Shown here: piece after piece, positions 14,732 through 22,988 of the stretch | Layout of the letters: the number at the start of each line of letters is the position of its first letter | How positions within the stretch are numbered: position 1 is the first letter of the stretch | Origin: a virus | Virus record (IMG/VR): IMGVR_UViG_3300046465_000052 | Coordinates: 1 to 26,302 of that record | DNA: 26,302 nt | Direction: 5' to 3' (one strand) | The notes under the pieces: model-generated | Told to the model about the DNA's origin: nothing | Database searches by the model: none | Seen by the model: only the letters and a program-made list of their open reading frames with translations | Made by a program: the position numbers and the translations under genes

Positions 14732-15115
14732 TTAGTCCAACGTAACGTCTAGGTCGCCGGCAGGGATGCGAAACACGTCGCCGGTTTCGATCGTTCTGCT
14801 AGACGTCAAGTTTGACCAGGCTAAAAAGTTGCCTGAGCTCGCTGCATCAAAAATCGCAACTGCAACGATGGTGCCCCAATCGCCAGTAGCCGTTGGCCAC
14901 TCAACCGCTGAGGTATTTGTCGAAGCAGAGCTCGTCGTCGTAAAGGCGCAGCTTTGTCGCGCATAGGCGCTGCCGCTTAATTCTGTGCCGCCGCCCGCGT
15001 CTGTCGGAGCTACGGTGTAAAGTGCCAAATACTTAGTGCCAGGCTGCGAGAAAGACCCGCCGCTCAGCACATAATCGAGCACTTTGTTTTCTAGGTAGTC
15101 GCTAAAGCCCGCCAT
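14732..15115 (-). CDS. conserved phage tail/virion protein (YLEN...LDYVL family)
   Basis: A 127-residue beta-rich protein. It opens SDYLENKVLDYVLSGGSFSQ, followed by KYLALYTVAPTDAGGGTELS, SAYARQSCAF, a strand with VEWPTATGDWGTIVAVAIFD and a terminal IPAGDLDVTLD. This order (YLEN, LDH/YVL, YLALYT..PTDAG..TE, YAR, WP.A..DWG...A.IFD, AG.L.VTL) is that of a very widespread small phage protein usually annotated as a tail fibre or virion structural protein. In this context it may join fibres to the neck or decorate the tail. The gene sits 9 nt after the adaptor gene. Family recognition is good; the exact place in the virion is unknown. Confidence 0.75.
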   Translation of the reverse strand: MAGFSDYLENKVLDYVLSGGSFSQPGTKYLALYTVAPTDAGGGTELSGSAYARQSCAFTTTSSASTNTSAVEWPTATGDWGTIVAVAIFDAASSGNFLAWSNLTSSRTIETGDVFRIPAGDLDVTLD

Positions 15116-15124
15116 AGTCGTTTC

Positions 15125-15751
15125 CTATTGGAGCGCAGCCGCTCTCATTTTGACGCTGGTCTGGCCAGCCGTTCGTTGGTTGCTCACTTCCAGGTCATCA
15201 ATCGCTCGTTGATACAGGCTTGCCCATACGGTTATGCGCTCGTCGTTCTGCAGGTAAGGTGCGCTCTGCATCAACGTGCCGTATAGATAGATGTCTGGGT
15301 TGTGGGTGAGCAGCCAATTAGTTGTGTTCGTATCAGACAAAGCCGCGATCTTTGCGTAGTAGACGAGCTCTGCCGTATACCCGGTCGCCGTGTTGTCTGG
15401 TGCTGGAAAAACTTGGATCTCGGTGCCAACGTGGCTGTACCGCGATGGCGTGCCTGTAGCACTACTGCCCGACTTGAGCGTGTTAAGCGCCTCGTTTGTG
15501 ACAAACTCCATCTGCGTCACAGGGTTAGTCTCTAATATCAGACTGACCGTCTGTATCCAATCTGCTGGGGTCGCGCTGTACTCACTGTCGATGGTCGCTT
15601 GTGACCGAGTGATCATGTAGCGATGGCGGATGCTGCGGTTAAACTGCGATTCCGCCAAAGCCACAAAGTCACCTATCGCACTCGTCAGATCCGTGCGGTT
15701 TAGCCAATCGGCTGCACTCGCCTGGAGCTCTGAATACGTTGCGATCGCCAT
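15125..15751 (-). CDS. head-tail adaptor, phage SU10 adaptor type
   Basis: A 208-residue, mostly helical protein. SELQASAADWLNRTDLTSAI then GDFVALAESQFNRSIRHRYM is the usual opening. After it come PADWIQTVSLIL, a beta part around GTPSRYSHVGTEIQVFPAP, then AELVYYAKIAALSDTNTTNW followed by LLTHNPDIYLYGTLMQSAPY. This is the pattern of the SU10-like adaptor that docks beneath the portal dodecamer and receives the nozzle. It starts in a TGATG overlap with the small protein after the capsid gene. Together with the portal and DUF5309-type capsid it sets the SU10-like head and neck type. Confidence 0.85.
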   Translation of the reverse strand: MAIATYSELQASAADWLNRTDLTSAIGDFVALAESQFNRSIRHRYMITRSQATIDSEYSATPADWIQTVSLILETNPVTQMEFVTNEALNTLKSGSSATGTPSRYSHVGTEIQVFPAPDNTATGYTAELVYYAKIAALSDTNTTNWLLTHNPDIYLYGTLMQSAPYLQNDERITVWASLYQRAIDDLEVSNQRTAGQTSVKMRAAALQ

Positions 15752-16077
15752 CAGATACGCGCGTCTCGCGTGCGGAACGCGCGGTTATCCGGGTCGTTGA
15801 GCCATGCCTTCATCTTTTTAGGATCGTCGGCAATGCCTCTCGCTTTTAGGTCGTACAGAACGCTCAATGGAATGGACGCAACCTTTGACCACTCACCATG
15901 CTTCTGGTGTCGGTCTATTTCGTTACGGGCTTGCTTGTTCGCCTCAACGATTGCGGTCACGTCTTGCGATGTCGCAATCGTGATCTTGTCGTCCTTCAGC
16001 GTCTCGCCAGCTTCGTATACGAAGTCTGATTTGATGCCTGTTGTGGCATCGTTAGACAGGTTGCGTTTTATTTCCAT
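15751..16077 (-). CDS. conserved small protein between capsid and adaptor, unknown
   Basis: A 108-residue soluble protein. Features are DDKITIATSQDVTAIVEANK, an ARNEIDRHQKHGEWSKVASI stretch and the C-terminal WLNDPDNRAFRTRDARI. The ending (WLND-P-N--FRT) recurs, in my recollection, in proteins at this same place in other phages with this capsid type, so it is a syntenic conserved gene. It may be a neck or capsid-associated protein. No membrane segment or known catalytic motif is present. It lies 9 nt after the capsid gene and is coupled by TGATG to the adaptor gene. Confidence 0.7.
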   Translation of the reverse strand: MEIKRNLSNDATTGIKSDFVYEAGETLKDDKITIATSQDVTAIVEANKQARNEIDRHQKHGEWSKVASIPLSVLYDLKARGIADDPKKMKAWLNDPDNRAFRTRDARI

Positions 16078-16086
16078 TGGTCAGTC

Positions 16087-17055
16087 CTAGCTAGTGGATA
16101 GGTCAGCCACAACGCCCAGGCCAGCCTCTTGAGTGACGACCAAGCCGTATTCCGCCAAAGTGAGGAACTTGGTTGCGTCGCCGGTCTTCGCTAACTCTTC
16201 AGCTTGGATTGGGCGAAGCGTTGCCACTTCACACATATCTGGGTCGATGACGTAAGCGTCGCGTGCGCGGCTCTTGGTAGAGGGAACGATCTGTACAGAT
16301 CCGAAGTCACTGAGATACACATCAGCCGCCCCAACAATTGTTGTGGGGCCGTCAGAAGGTGCCATGTAACGCTGCGCAGCAATGCCGGCAAAGCCAGAGA
16401 TCACAGTCTTAACGTGCGGCCCAACCATGACGAACTGAGGCGAGCCTCCGTTTTCAAAAACGCCTTGCAGGACTGTTTTTAGCATGCTCTCGCTCATGGC
16501 GCGCTGGGTGCCATCAGTAGCAGCCGCGTTTACAACGCCGCCAGATACAGTTGGATCTGCACCGCCCGTACCGCGAGACGTGTTGGTCTTGATGAATGCG
16601 GCCAAAGGCGCAGTCTTACGCGCAGTCGTGCTGTTACCAGCGACCGCTGCATGGTTTAAACCACAGAGGTTATGTTCCATATCGTTAGCAAGACGCTTGC
16701 CGGCTAGACTGATCTGGTAGGCGACTTCTGCCCGTCGGCCCGCCAAATCTAACGCGCTCATTGTGTCGGACACGATGAAGTCTTTGCGGCTGATCTGCGT
16801 GTAGTTGCCCAAACGAACGGTTGGAGTAACTGCCGTGAAAGAAGCCAAGTCATCACCTTCAAGGTGATGGTTCGCTGCAGCTGCGCCAAGGTCATCAGTC
16901 TGCCATTCAAAGAATGTGTTTGTGACTGAGCGACTCTTGGTCATGTTGCTCATAAAAGGTCGGGTTTCGGGCGAAATCATAGTGATAATGTTAGAGAGAT
17001 CTTCCCGAACGCCTTTCGCGTCGTACTTTAAAAACGTGTTAGCAATAATGGTCAT
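16087..17055 (-). CDS. major capsid protein (DUF5309 / SU10 type)
   Basis: A 322-residue HK97-fold capsid subunit. The start, NTFLKYDAKGVREDLSNIIT then MISPETRPFMSNMTKSR, is the typical opening of the DUF5309-type capsid family. Following landmarks are FEWQTDDLGAAAANHHLEGD, NYTQISRKDFIVSDTM, and a C-terminal part with YVIDPDMCEVATLRPIQAEE then LAKTGDATKFLTLAEYGLVV. The length is normal and no signal or protease site is evident. It follows the scaffold gene directly, with an AAGG about 9 nt before its ATG, which would suit the high expression needed. Expected role: the icosahedral shell, assembled on the scaffold. Confidence 0.92.
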   Translation of the reverse strand: MTIIANTFLKYDAKGVREDLSNIITMISPETRPFMSNMTKSRSVTNTFFEWQTDDLGAAAANHHLEGDDLASFTAVTPTVRLGNYTQISRKDFIVSDTMSALDLAGRRAEVAYQISLAGKRLANDMEHNLCGLNHAAVAGNSTTARKTAPLAAFIKTNTSRGTGGADPTVSGGVVNAAATDGTQRAMSESMLKTVLQGVFENGGSPQFVMVGPHVKTVISGFAGIAAQRYMAPSDGPTTIVGAADVYLSDFGSVQIVPSTKSRARDAYVIDPDMCEVATLRPIQAEELAKTGDATKFLTLAEYGLVVTQEAGLGVVADLSTS

Positions 17056-17067
17056 TAGTTAAAGCCT

Positions 17068-18090
17068 TCATAAAAGAGATTCAATTAATGAGGCTGCATT
17101 TTCTGCAGTGCCTCGCTCTTTGAGACGTTGATACGCGGCTTTAGTTTTGCGAGCGCTTGGCTTCACCTGCTGTTGACGAGATCCTGACCTGACTGTCTTG
17201 CCCGATTGACCAGCCTTGCGTGCTTTACGCACTCGGCTCTGGCCTTTGTCGAAGAGCATCGCCTTTCGCAATACTGCGATATGGCTAGCGCGCACAAGTG
17301 CGCCAAGCTCTTCTTCCGCAACGCCGCTATCAAGCAAGTAGCTCTTTAGCTCTTCGCGTTCGCGGCTCGCCACCTTCTCGTCTTTCCACTCTGGGATGAC
17401 GTCAGGCAGTCGGGCTGCTTCCTGAGTAATTAGCCCGCGCATTTGCTCCGTTTGCTCTTGAGCGTTGGCGTCATTCACACGCTGCTGCTCGATAGCAATG
17501 GCTTGCATCTTTTGCGCTCGCTGCTCAGTCCGCTGTCGGTACTGTCGCTCTAGGCGACTTGCCTCAATCGGATCTTCCTCGTACAGACGATCGAAGTCCG
17601 GGGCTGGCTCGTCAAAAGCCTGTAGCTGCTGCTGCAAAGCTCCCAATAGCTGGGAATACTGTGTCCGCTCAAGAAGAACCGCGTCTCGGTCTTGCTGGAA
17701 GCTCTTACGCTCTTCCGCCAATGTCTGGCTCTTCTTGGTGTAGTCGGCCTGGCGTGAGTACCCGTTGCGGAGCTCGTCGAGAGAGACGTCAATTTCTTCA
17801 CCATTTACTTTTACGGTGAATGTATCGGCCTGCTCTTGTTCGCCCTCGTCTTCGTCGTATTCCTCTTCATCCAGATCGTCGGCATCATCGTCTTCTGAGT
17901 CGAATTCCTCTTCGGATTCTTCAAACTCAGCGCCTTCCAGTGCCTCGCCCCCACCAAGGGACTCGTCAACGTCGCTTGAATCTTCGGCTTGCCCTTCTAC
18001 GGGTTCCATCAATTTAGCGATAGCATCCTGGGCGTCGCCCAAGGTGCCCCCCATATATGGGGTTTGTTCATTACTTATTTTATCACTCAT
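17068..18090 (-). CDS. capsid scaffolding protein
   Basis: A 340-residue protein. Residues 30-90 are extremely acidic (runs of E/D such as EESEEEFDSEDDDADDLDEE). About 90-125 hold the usual small domain FTVKVNGEEIDVSLDELRNG then YSRQADYTKKSQTLAEERK. About 125-225 is a Gln/Glu/Arg-rich coiled coil. The C-terminus (280-340) is very basic (GQSRVRKARKAGQSGKTVRS), the part that typically grips the capsid protein. This layout and its position directly before the capsid gene are those of a scaffold that leaves after assembly. Starts in an ATGA overlap. A 14-bp perfect palindrome lies within its fourth to tenth codons or so. Confidence 0.9.
   Translation of the reverse strand: MSDKISNEQTPYMGGTLGDAQDAIAKLMEPVEGQAEDSSDVDESLGGGEALEGAEFEESEEEFDSEDDDADDLDEEEYDEDEGEQEQADTFTVKVNGEEIDVSLDELRNGYSRQADYTKKSQTLAEERKSFQQDRDAVLLERTQYSQLLGALQQQLQAFDEPAPDFDRLYEEDPIEASRLERQYRQRTEQRAQKMQAIAIEQQRVNDANAQEQTEQMRGLITQEAARLPDVIPEWKDEKVASREREELKSYLLDSGVAEEELGALVRASHIAVLRKAMLFDKGQSRVRKARKAGQSGKTVRSGSRQQQVKPSARKTKAAYQRLKERGTAENAASLIESLL
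18049..18062. repeat. 14-bp perfect palindrome near the start of the scaffold gene
   Basis: CCCCATATATGGGG is a perfect palindrome, about 30-40 nt inside the scaffold gene, coding for TPYMGG. The half CCCCCATATATG recurs at 22949-22960 at the start of another gene. It may be a protein site or an RNA hairpin after the start codon; neither is shown. Confidence 0.6.
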
Positions 18091-18320
18091 GGGTTATTCC
18101 GCTGTTTTGCGAAAGCAATCTCGTCGGCTGCTGCGCGCATCCGCACAACAATGTCGTCGAGTGCTTCCTGTTTTTGATGTAAGCGCTCCCGCATAGCGGG
18201 GTCACGTTCCTTGCACCACAGCTCGAAGAAATCGAGCCTTAGCATTTCGATGAGCTCGGCAAAGTCTTCGTCGTCTGCCAAGCGTTGGATGTTGAGTAGC
18301 GAGTTATGCGACAGGGGCAT
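18087..18320 (-). CDS. small helical protein between portal and scaffold
   Basis: A 77-residue, strongly helical and charged protein (NIQRLADDEDFAELIEMLRL then DFFELWCKERDPAMRERLHQ, and KQEALDDIVVRMRAAADEI). Small proteins of this helical type are usual behind the portal gene in phages with this head type; their role is unknown, possibly assisting portal or scaffold assembly. Its start lies 17 nt inside the portal gene end and its stop overlaps the scaffold ATG (ATGA), so translation is coupled on both sides. No recognised domain. Confidence 0.65.
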   Translation of the reverse strand: MPLSHNSLLNIQRLADDEDFAELIEMLRLDFFELWCKERDPAMRERLHQKQEALDDIVVRMRAAADEIAFAKQRNNP

Positions 18321-20385
18321 TCGGCACCTGTTGTTGTGCGGCCAGCTGCCTTACGAGCTCGCGGTCGCGGTCTGCATTAGCGCGTATCGACGCGACATCG
18401 ACCTGCGCGCCATACCTAGCGTTCATCTCCGCTGCCTTGAGCGCTATGTTTGCTTCGCTCTCGTCTCGCCGGCGATCGTCTTCGCGAATCATCTTTTCGC
18501 GTTCGAGCTCTAGCTCTGCCTGCTTCTTCTGAATGTTGGCTTGTATCTCAGCCATCTGAACCTGGATCAGCTGCTCGTTGATGTCAGGCTTTGGCGGCTC
18601 TGGCGGTGTTGGCGGCTGCTGACTTGGGTCTTTGAAGAACCGCTGCGGGTCTTTGAAGCCAGAGACTTCGAGTATCTGTACCAGCGTCTGGTAGTAGTTC
18701 TCAACGCTGACCAGTGGGTTCTCTGGGCCAAGCTGCTGCAATAGCTGCTCTTGTTTGTCAGCGACTTGTTGCAGCATCTGCATGCGCTCAACGTCGCCGC
18801 CCTTACCCAACACCACGTTACTAACGACATCCATGTTTGCGTGCCATCTATCAGGGCTCATGGGCACAAACGTGTTGCGCAGCCTGATCATCCGCGGCTT
18901 GTCCATATGCTTGATGATCAGCTGCAGCAAGCCTTTGTATAGCCGCGTCATGCCGCCATCGGCGAACAGCCTGGCAATCATCTCAGTGCGCTGCTGAGCG
19001 GCTCCTATGGTCTGCTGTACGGCCATTAACGTGGAGCTCTGCAACGCGCTAGGGTCGAGCCCGTCAGCCGCCTTAGAGACGCCTGTGCGGTTCTCACGCA
19101 TCTGGTCTAGGTAGTCGAGCATCGGGAATGCTTCTTTACCGACAAAGGGCAAGTTAAACGGCACAACAGCGCCAGGCTGACGCATTCTGATCACGCCGCC
19201 GGCTTCGTTATTCATCACGTCTTCCAGGCTCGCTTGGCCTTCCACGATGCCGACACGCGGGTGCGTGCTCATCGCCAGGCTGTCCAGGCTTGCTCGCAAC
19301 ACGGCGGTCTTGATCCGCTGTATGTCCATGGTCAGGTCGGCGATCGACATGCCAAACATCGCGTGGGGCTCTGGGTCTGGGCAGAAGAACGCAAACGGCA
19401 CCATGTCGGTCGGCTCATTGCGCAGGATTTCGTAATTAGGGCCAGCGCAGCAAATGCGTCGTAGTTCGGCTACGCCATCGCCGTCTGTGTCGATCTTGGC
19501 GTATGCCTCGACATAAAGAACGCGCCGCACCATCTCAGAGTTTTCAAACGAGCTCTGCTGATAGCGCTCGCGTGCTTCGACGTTAAAGAGCTCGAAGTCT
19601 GTGTCACTGGTGGTGGCGTATTGCTCAATCTCGTCGGCGTCGTAGCCGAGCTCGACCATGTCAGAAATTGTGAGGTACGCCCGGTGCGCGACCAAGTCAG
19701 CGTCTTCTAGGCTGCGGGCATTGCGATTGATCACAATCTCTTCTGGCGGCACTGACTCGACCTTAATCTTGCCAACCTTCTTGCGGTGAGTGACGCGAAC
19801 GGAGTGCATCGCCTCGGGGTTGTCGCTTGACGTCATGCTCTTGAGCATGTCGATTTCAACGTCTGGGTTGCTGTTGAGCGCCGCCAGGGCTTCGTCGTCT
19901 AGGTTTTCGAGCTCGTAGCTTTGCGTCTTCTCTGACTCGTCATAGCAATACTTGATAAAGCCAGAGCCCTTCACCAGCGCGTCTTTCATCGTCGCGTAGA
20001 TGATTTCGATGTACGACTGATCTTGGTCTTGGTTCAGTATGTAGTTAACGTAGTCAGTCGCCTGCTTCGCCATCTCAACGTCTTCTGGGCCGGTCGGTGC
20101 GTATTCCACAACGTGGTCAGAGCCACAGAAAATGCGCATAAGAGACGGCAGCATCGCCTGTACGGTATCGCGTACGTCCATCGTTTGTGCGGTGCTGCGG
20201 CCCTCTTCTTCGTTGCCCAGGGGCTCGCCGGCGTAATACTCAGCTGCCTCTGCGCGCACTGGCGAAATAGTGTTGTCGATGAAGTCCACGGCATCTTCGA
20301 TGGCGAGCGTGATTGCGGCCTGGATCTCTTCGTCGCCCATGCCCATGTCTTCTTCGATGAATTCTTCGTCGTATAGTTCTGCCAT
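18304..20385 (-). CDS. portal protein (SU10 type, 693 aa)
   Basis: A 693-residue protein that forms the dodecameric DNA gate at the capsid vertex. Landmarks are AEYYAGEPLGNEEEGRSTAQ then TMDVRDTVQAMLPSLMRIF (residues about 48-90), DYVNYILNQDQDQSYIEIIY then ATMKDALVKGSGFIKYCYD, the VPPEEIVINRNARSLEDADL segment, PFAFFCPDPEPHAMFGMSIA, and QMRENRTGVSKAADGLDPSA then LQSSTLMAVQQ. The last is the most typical portal motif (R-TG-S----GLD----------A). The C-terminal 100 residues are a long coiled coil (KKQAELELEREKMIREDDRR), probably the crown or barrel. Length fits the SU10-like type. The gene follows the ART-like gene by 2 nt. Confidence 0.93.
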   Translation of the reverse strand: MAELYDEEFIEEDMGMGDEEIQAAITLAIEDAVDFIDNTISPVRAEAAEYYAGEPLGNEEEGRSTAQTMDVRDTVQAMLPSLMRIFCGSDHVVEYAPTGPEDVEMAKQATDYVNYILNQDQDQSYIEIIYATMKDALVKGSGFIKYCYDESEKTQSYELENLDDEALAALNSNPDVEIDMLKSMTSSDNPEAMHSVRVTHRKKVGKIKVESVPPEEIVINRNARSLEDADLVAHRAYLTISDMVELGYDADEIEQYATTSDTDFELFNVEARERYQQSSFENSEMVRRVLYVEAYAKIDTDGDGVAELRRICCAGPNYEILRNEPTDMVPFAFFCPDPEPHAMFGMSIADLTMDIQRIKTAVLRASLDSLAMSTHPRVGIVEGQASLEDVMNNEAGGVIRMRQPGAVVPFNLPFVGKEAFPMLDYLDQMRENRTGVSKAADGLDPSALQSSTLMAVQQTIGAAQQRTEMIARLFADGGMTRLYKGLLQLIIKHMDKPRMIRLRNTFVPMSPDRWHANMDVVSNVVLGKGGDVERMQMLQQVADKQEQLLQQLGPENPLVSVENYYQTLVQILEVSGFKDPQRFFKDPSQQPPTPPEPPKPDINEQLIQVQMAEIQANIQKKQAELELEREKMIREDDRRRDESEANIALKAAEMNARYGAQVDVASIRANADRDRELVRQLAAQQQVPNAPVA

Positions 20386-20387
20386 CG

Positions 20388-22817
20388 TTATATTCCTGGT
20401 GCCAGTAGGCCGCCAAATGCCTCAAACGGCGCACGAAAAGCAGCGCGCTCAGCTGGGTCTTCCATGTACTGCTGGTCTAGCAGGCCGCGCATCGCAGGCG
20501 TGCTCATCATGGAATTTGGGTTTTGCGTCGGCGGTAGTTGTTGGTTTTGAATAAAACTATCCATTTGCTGGACGTAGCCCTGCGGGGACGCAATCGCGGC
20601 CCGTGGATCTGGTGCGGCCATGCCTTGCACGAACGTGTCTATGCCGCTCAACAAACCAGATACAAAGCCCTGACCTGCTTCTGCAGCGCGCGGTAAGACT
20701 TGGCTTTGCGCTTCTGCTGCAAGCAGTCCGCTTGGCGGGTTGTCGCGGCGATACTTTCTGCCGCCGGCACGGCGGGCATCAATCTCGTTTTGTATGTCTA
20801 TGTCTTCAGGCGGTATCGCCATAGCATTGCCAGAAGACGTAGCAGCTGCGATTGCGGCAGCACGGCCCATCTTCTTTTTGTCTTCAAGATATTTCATGAC
20901 GCCGTCTAGCCACTGCTGATCGGCTTTCTGGGCGTCTCCGCCCATCAACACTGCGCCAACACGCTCTTGCGCGTTAAGAGGCTCGCCAAAGCGTTTTGAG
21001 CTCTCTTTCGTTATTACCTTGTCGCCAGTGGCTCTGAATAGGTCTGGAAACATGACTTGCAGCGGAACGCTTTCCTCGAGCCCGCCGGCATAGATGCCAG
21101 GGATGCCGTGCGAGTAGGTGTCGTGGTAAGCGTTGTCGAGCAGCGGCGCTCCTGGCATGGCTTTTATTGTGCTGAAGCCGCTGTCGCCTCTTTCGAGCCC
21201 GCGTAGCTCTGGCTCCGTCAAGGCGCGCACTGTGTCTTCGTAGTCGGGAAAGCCTTTGTTGCCGTATTCTTTCTTTTTCATTTCGCCGACGACCAGCTTG
21301 CGCAAATCGTTCGACGACATGGCGTCACCGTTACTTGCACTCACGGCCATCTGGCCTTTCAGTTGCGCCAATCCCTCTGGCGTCTCAACGCCGGCGAAAT
21401 CAGGTACTGACTTGCGGATGACTCTGTTAAATTTTGCGAGCTCTTTCTTCGGCAGCTGCAGAGCGGGCAATTGCCGCACCATCGCCTCGGCGACCATAGT
21501 GTTGAAGTCCATCGCAAGGTCACCCATGCGCGCATACACGCCGCGCACGTCGTCGCCTAACAAGCCCGCCCTGGTAATCTGGTTTTGCTTTGTTTGGGCC
21601 GCGTCACGCATCGACGCCCATCCCAACAAGTTGTTGCCATACGAATTCATCAGCGGGTAGTTAGGGCCACCCTGCAGATATATTTCCTGGTCTAAGGGCA
21701 CGCCTTCGACATTGTCCAAAATCCCACCGGCAATACTGGCGTCACCCTGTATCGGCACCAGCATTTCACCCTGCATAGATTCAGGCGTGATGATATCGCG
21801 CGACATGACGTCTACGTCTGGTGACGCGCCAGGCGTCATGCGCATACGTTCGCGCCGACCAAATGCCGTGCGATCAGCGGCTATTTGCCCCAGGTACTTG
21901 TTAACAGAATTGAGCTCTCGCTTGCTGACCTCTTCGCCACGCAACACTTTGTCCATCGAGGCACGCAAGACCGGCGACAATGAGGCTGTGACGATTCCGG
22001 CCTCTGCTTCCTCTGGCGTAGCCAATGCGGCAGCGCCTAAAAACCCAGCAAGCAACGGCGGCCCACTTGCCAGTATGTCCTCCGATGCAGATTTTTTGGG
22101 ATCGAACTTGGCGTTGATCGAGCGAATTGCGGTGTCATCAAACGCCACAACGACATCAGTGGGTGCGAACAATTTGGCTGCAGCTGCCTCTCTGGACTGT
22201 TTTCTTAGGTCGTCGGGCACATTTGCGTATAACGACTTATCTGCCAATGACTGCAGTTCTTCATCCAGAGTCATAATTGGGTTATGAGTTGGGTTCGCTG
22301 GATAGCCCTGGCCTGCCAGATAATCCATGCGGTTCCTCAGCGTGCCCGACTTAACATTCGGGCCGACATCAACAATGCCCTCTATGATAACGCCTGGGTA
22401 ATCTTCGGAGAGAAGACTCGTAAGTTCGTCGGTGGACGTAATGTCTCGGTCGGCACCTAACTGCAGAAAACTGCGCGCGTCCTGGCCATCGATAGTCATC
22501 CCGTCTAATTTCAAATCACCATACAATTGCCCTGGCGTCGAAGGGCTGACGCGCGCGAAGCCTTCTTTTCTGATGAATACGGGGTAAACGACAGGCGCGC
22601 TCGGATTGCCAAACTCACGCATATTGCCAACGTAAGAAGAGGCGACGTCAGGCGAACCAGACGCAAAAATCCCCGTAGCGGGAACTTCAAACGATTCGAT
22701 GTCCGCGTCGGTGCCGTGGTAATAGACGGTGTCAACGTCGAAGCCCTGCTCGCGTGCTCGAGCAAGTCGGCTAGATTTACCAGGGATTAGCCCTAGCAGG
22801 CCGTCCAGCTTTGCCAA
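20388..22817 (-). CDS. large polyvalent-type protein with N-terminal ART-like domain
   Basis: An 809-residue protein starting at TTG, directly after the stop of the small gene before it (TAATTG) and with AAGGG just upstream; the nearest ATG would remove the N-terminal domain. Residues about 17-240 look ART-like: RLARAREQGFDVDTVYYHGT (H34-G-T36 motif), GIFASGSPDVASSYV (49-63) with a serine and tyrosine, PGVIIEGIVDVG and the closing VVVAFDDTAIRSINAKFDP. Residues 251-274 form a short hydrophobic piece ending in ATPEEAEAG. About 343-400 (QGEMLVPIQGDASIAGGIL, LDQEIYLQGGPNYPLMN) match a segment I recall from large phage and MuF-type polyvalent proteins. Such proteins are thought to be packaged and injected to disarm the host. 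ADP-ribosyl transfer is inferred. Confidence 0.65.
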   Translation of the reverse strand: MAKLDGLLGLIPGKSSRLARAREQGFDVDTVYYHGTDADIESFEVPATGIFASGSPDVASSYVGNMREFGNPSAPVVYPVFIRKEGFARVSPSTPGQLYGDLKLDGMTIDGQDARSFLQLGADRDITSTDELTSLLSEDYPGVIIEGIVDVGPNVKSGTLRNRMDYLAGQGYPANPTHNPIMTLDEELQSLADKSLYANVPDDLRKQSREAAAAKLFAPTDVVVAFDDTAIRSINAKFDPKKSASEDILASGPPLLAGFLGAAALATPEEAEAGIVTASLSPVLRASMDKVLRGEEVSKRELNSVNKYLGQIAADRTAFGRRERMRMTPGASPDVDVMSRDIITPESMQGEMLVPIQGDASIAGGILDNVEGVPLDQEIYLQGGPNYPLMNSYGNNLLGWASMRDAAQTKQNQITRAGLLGDDVRGVYARMGDLAMDFNTMVAEAMVRQLPALQLPKKELAKFNRVIRKSVPDFAGVETPEGLAQLKGQMAVSASNGDAMSSNDLRKLVVGEMKKKEYGNKGFPDYEDTVRALTEPELRGLERGDSGFSTIKAMPGAPLLDNAYHDTYSHGIPGIYAGGLEESVPLQVMFPDLFRATGDKVITKESSKRFGEPLNAQERVGAVLMGGDAQKADQQWLDGVMKYLEDKKKMGRAAAIAAATSSGNAMAIPPEDIDIQNEIDARRAGGRKYRRDNPPSGLLAAEAQSQVLPRAAEAGQGFVSGLLSGIDTFVQGMAAPDPRAAIASPQGYVQQMDSFIQNQQLPPTQNPNSMMSTPAMRGLLDQQYMEDPAERAAFRAPFEAFGGLLAPGI

Positions 22818-22970
22818 TTACTTACCCTTCTTGCTTGGCTTCTTCGTGGGGGCTCTTTTATTGAGCATCTTAGCGATGTCATTCGCGGCGTCTTGCACGC
22901 CGCCTGGGCCACGTCGATAGGTGTTTTTATCTGTATGCGCCATTCGAGCCCCCATATATGCCGATTTCAT
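22818..22970 (-). CDS. small basic protein between terminase and ART-like gene
   Basis: A 50-residue reading from ATG 22970 (alternative starts at 22955 and 22943 in the same frame; the last has GGGGG close before it and would give 41 residues). The product ends KKPSKKGK and has a helix QDAANDIAKMLNKRAP. It is preferred as a gene because it fills the space between the terminase stop and the ART-like gene exactly, with its TAA touching the TTG start of the latter. I do not recognise a family. A hairpin covers the first start codon. The basic tail suggests nucleic-acid or capsid contact. Confidence 0.55.
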   Translation of the reverse strand: MKSAYMGARMAHTDKNTYRRGPGGVQDAANDIAKMLNKRAPTKKPSKKGK

Positions 22971-22975
22971 GGGGG
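22949..22975 (-). promoter_or_regulatory. 7-bp inverted repeat over the small basic gene's start
   Basis: CCCCCAT (22949-22955) and ATGGGGG (22969-22975) can pair with a 13-nt loop. In the leftward mRNA the stem would hide the ATG at 22970 and the GGGGG that serves the ATG at 22943, so it could limit translation. No U-tract follows, so it is not an intrinsic terminator. Function is inferred. Confidence 0.45.
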
Positions 22976-22988
22976 TTAATTTTACCAC

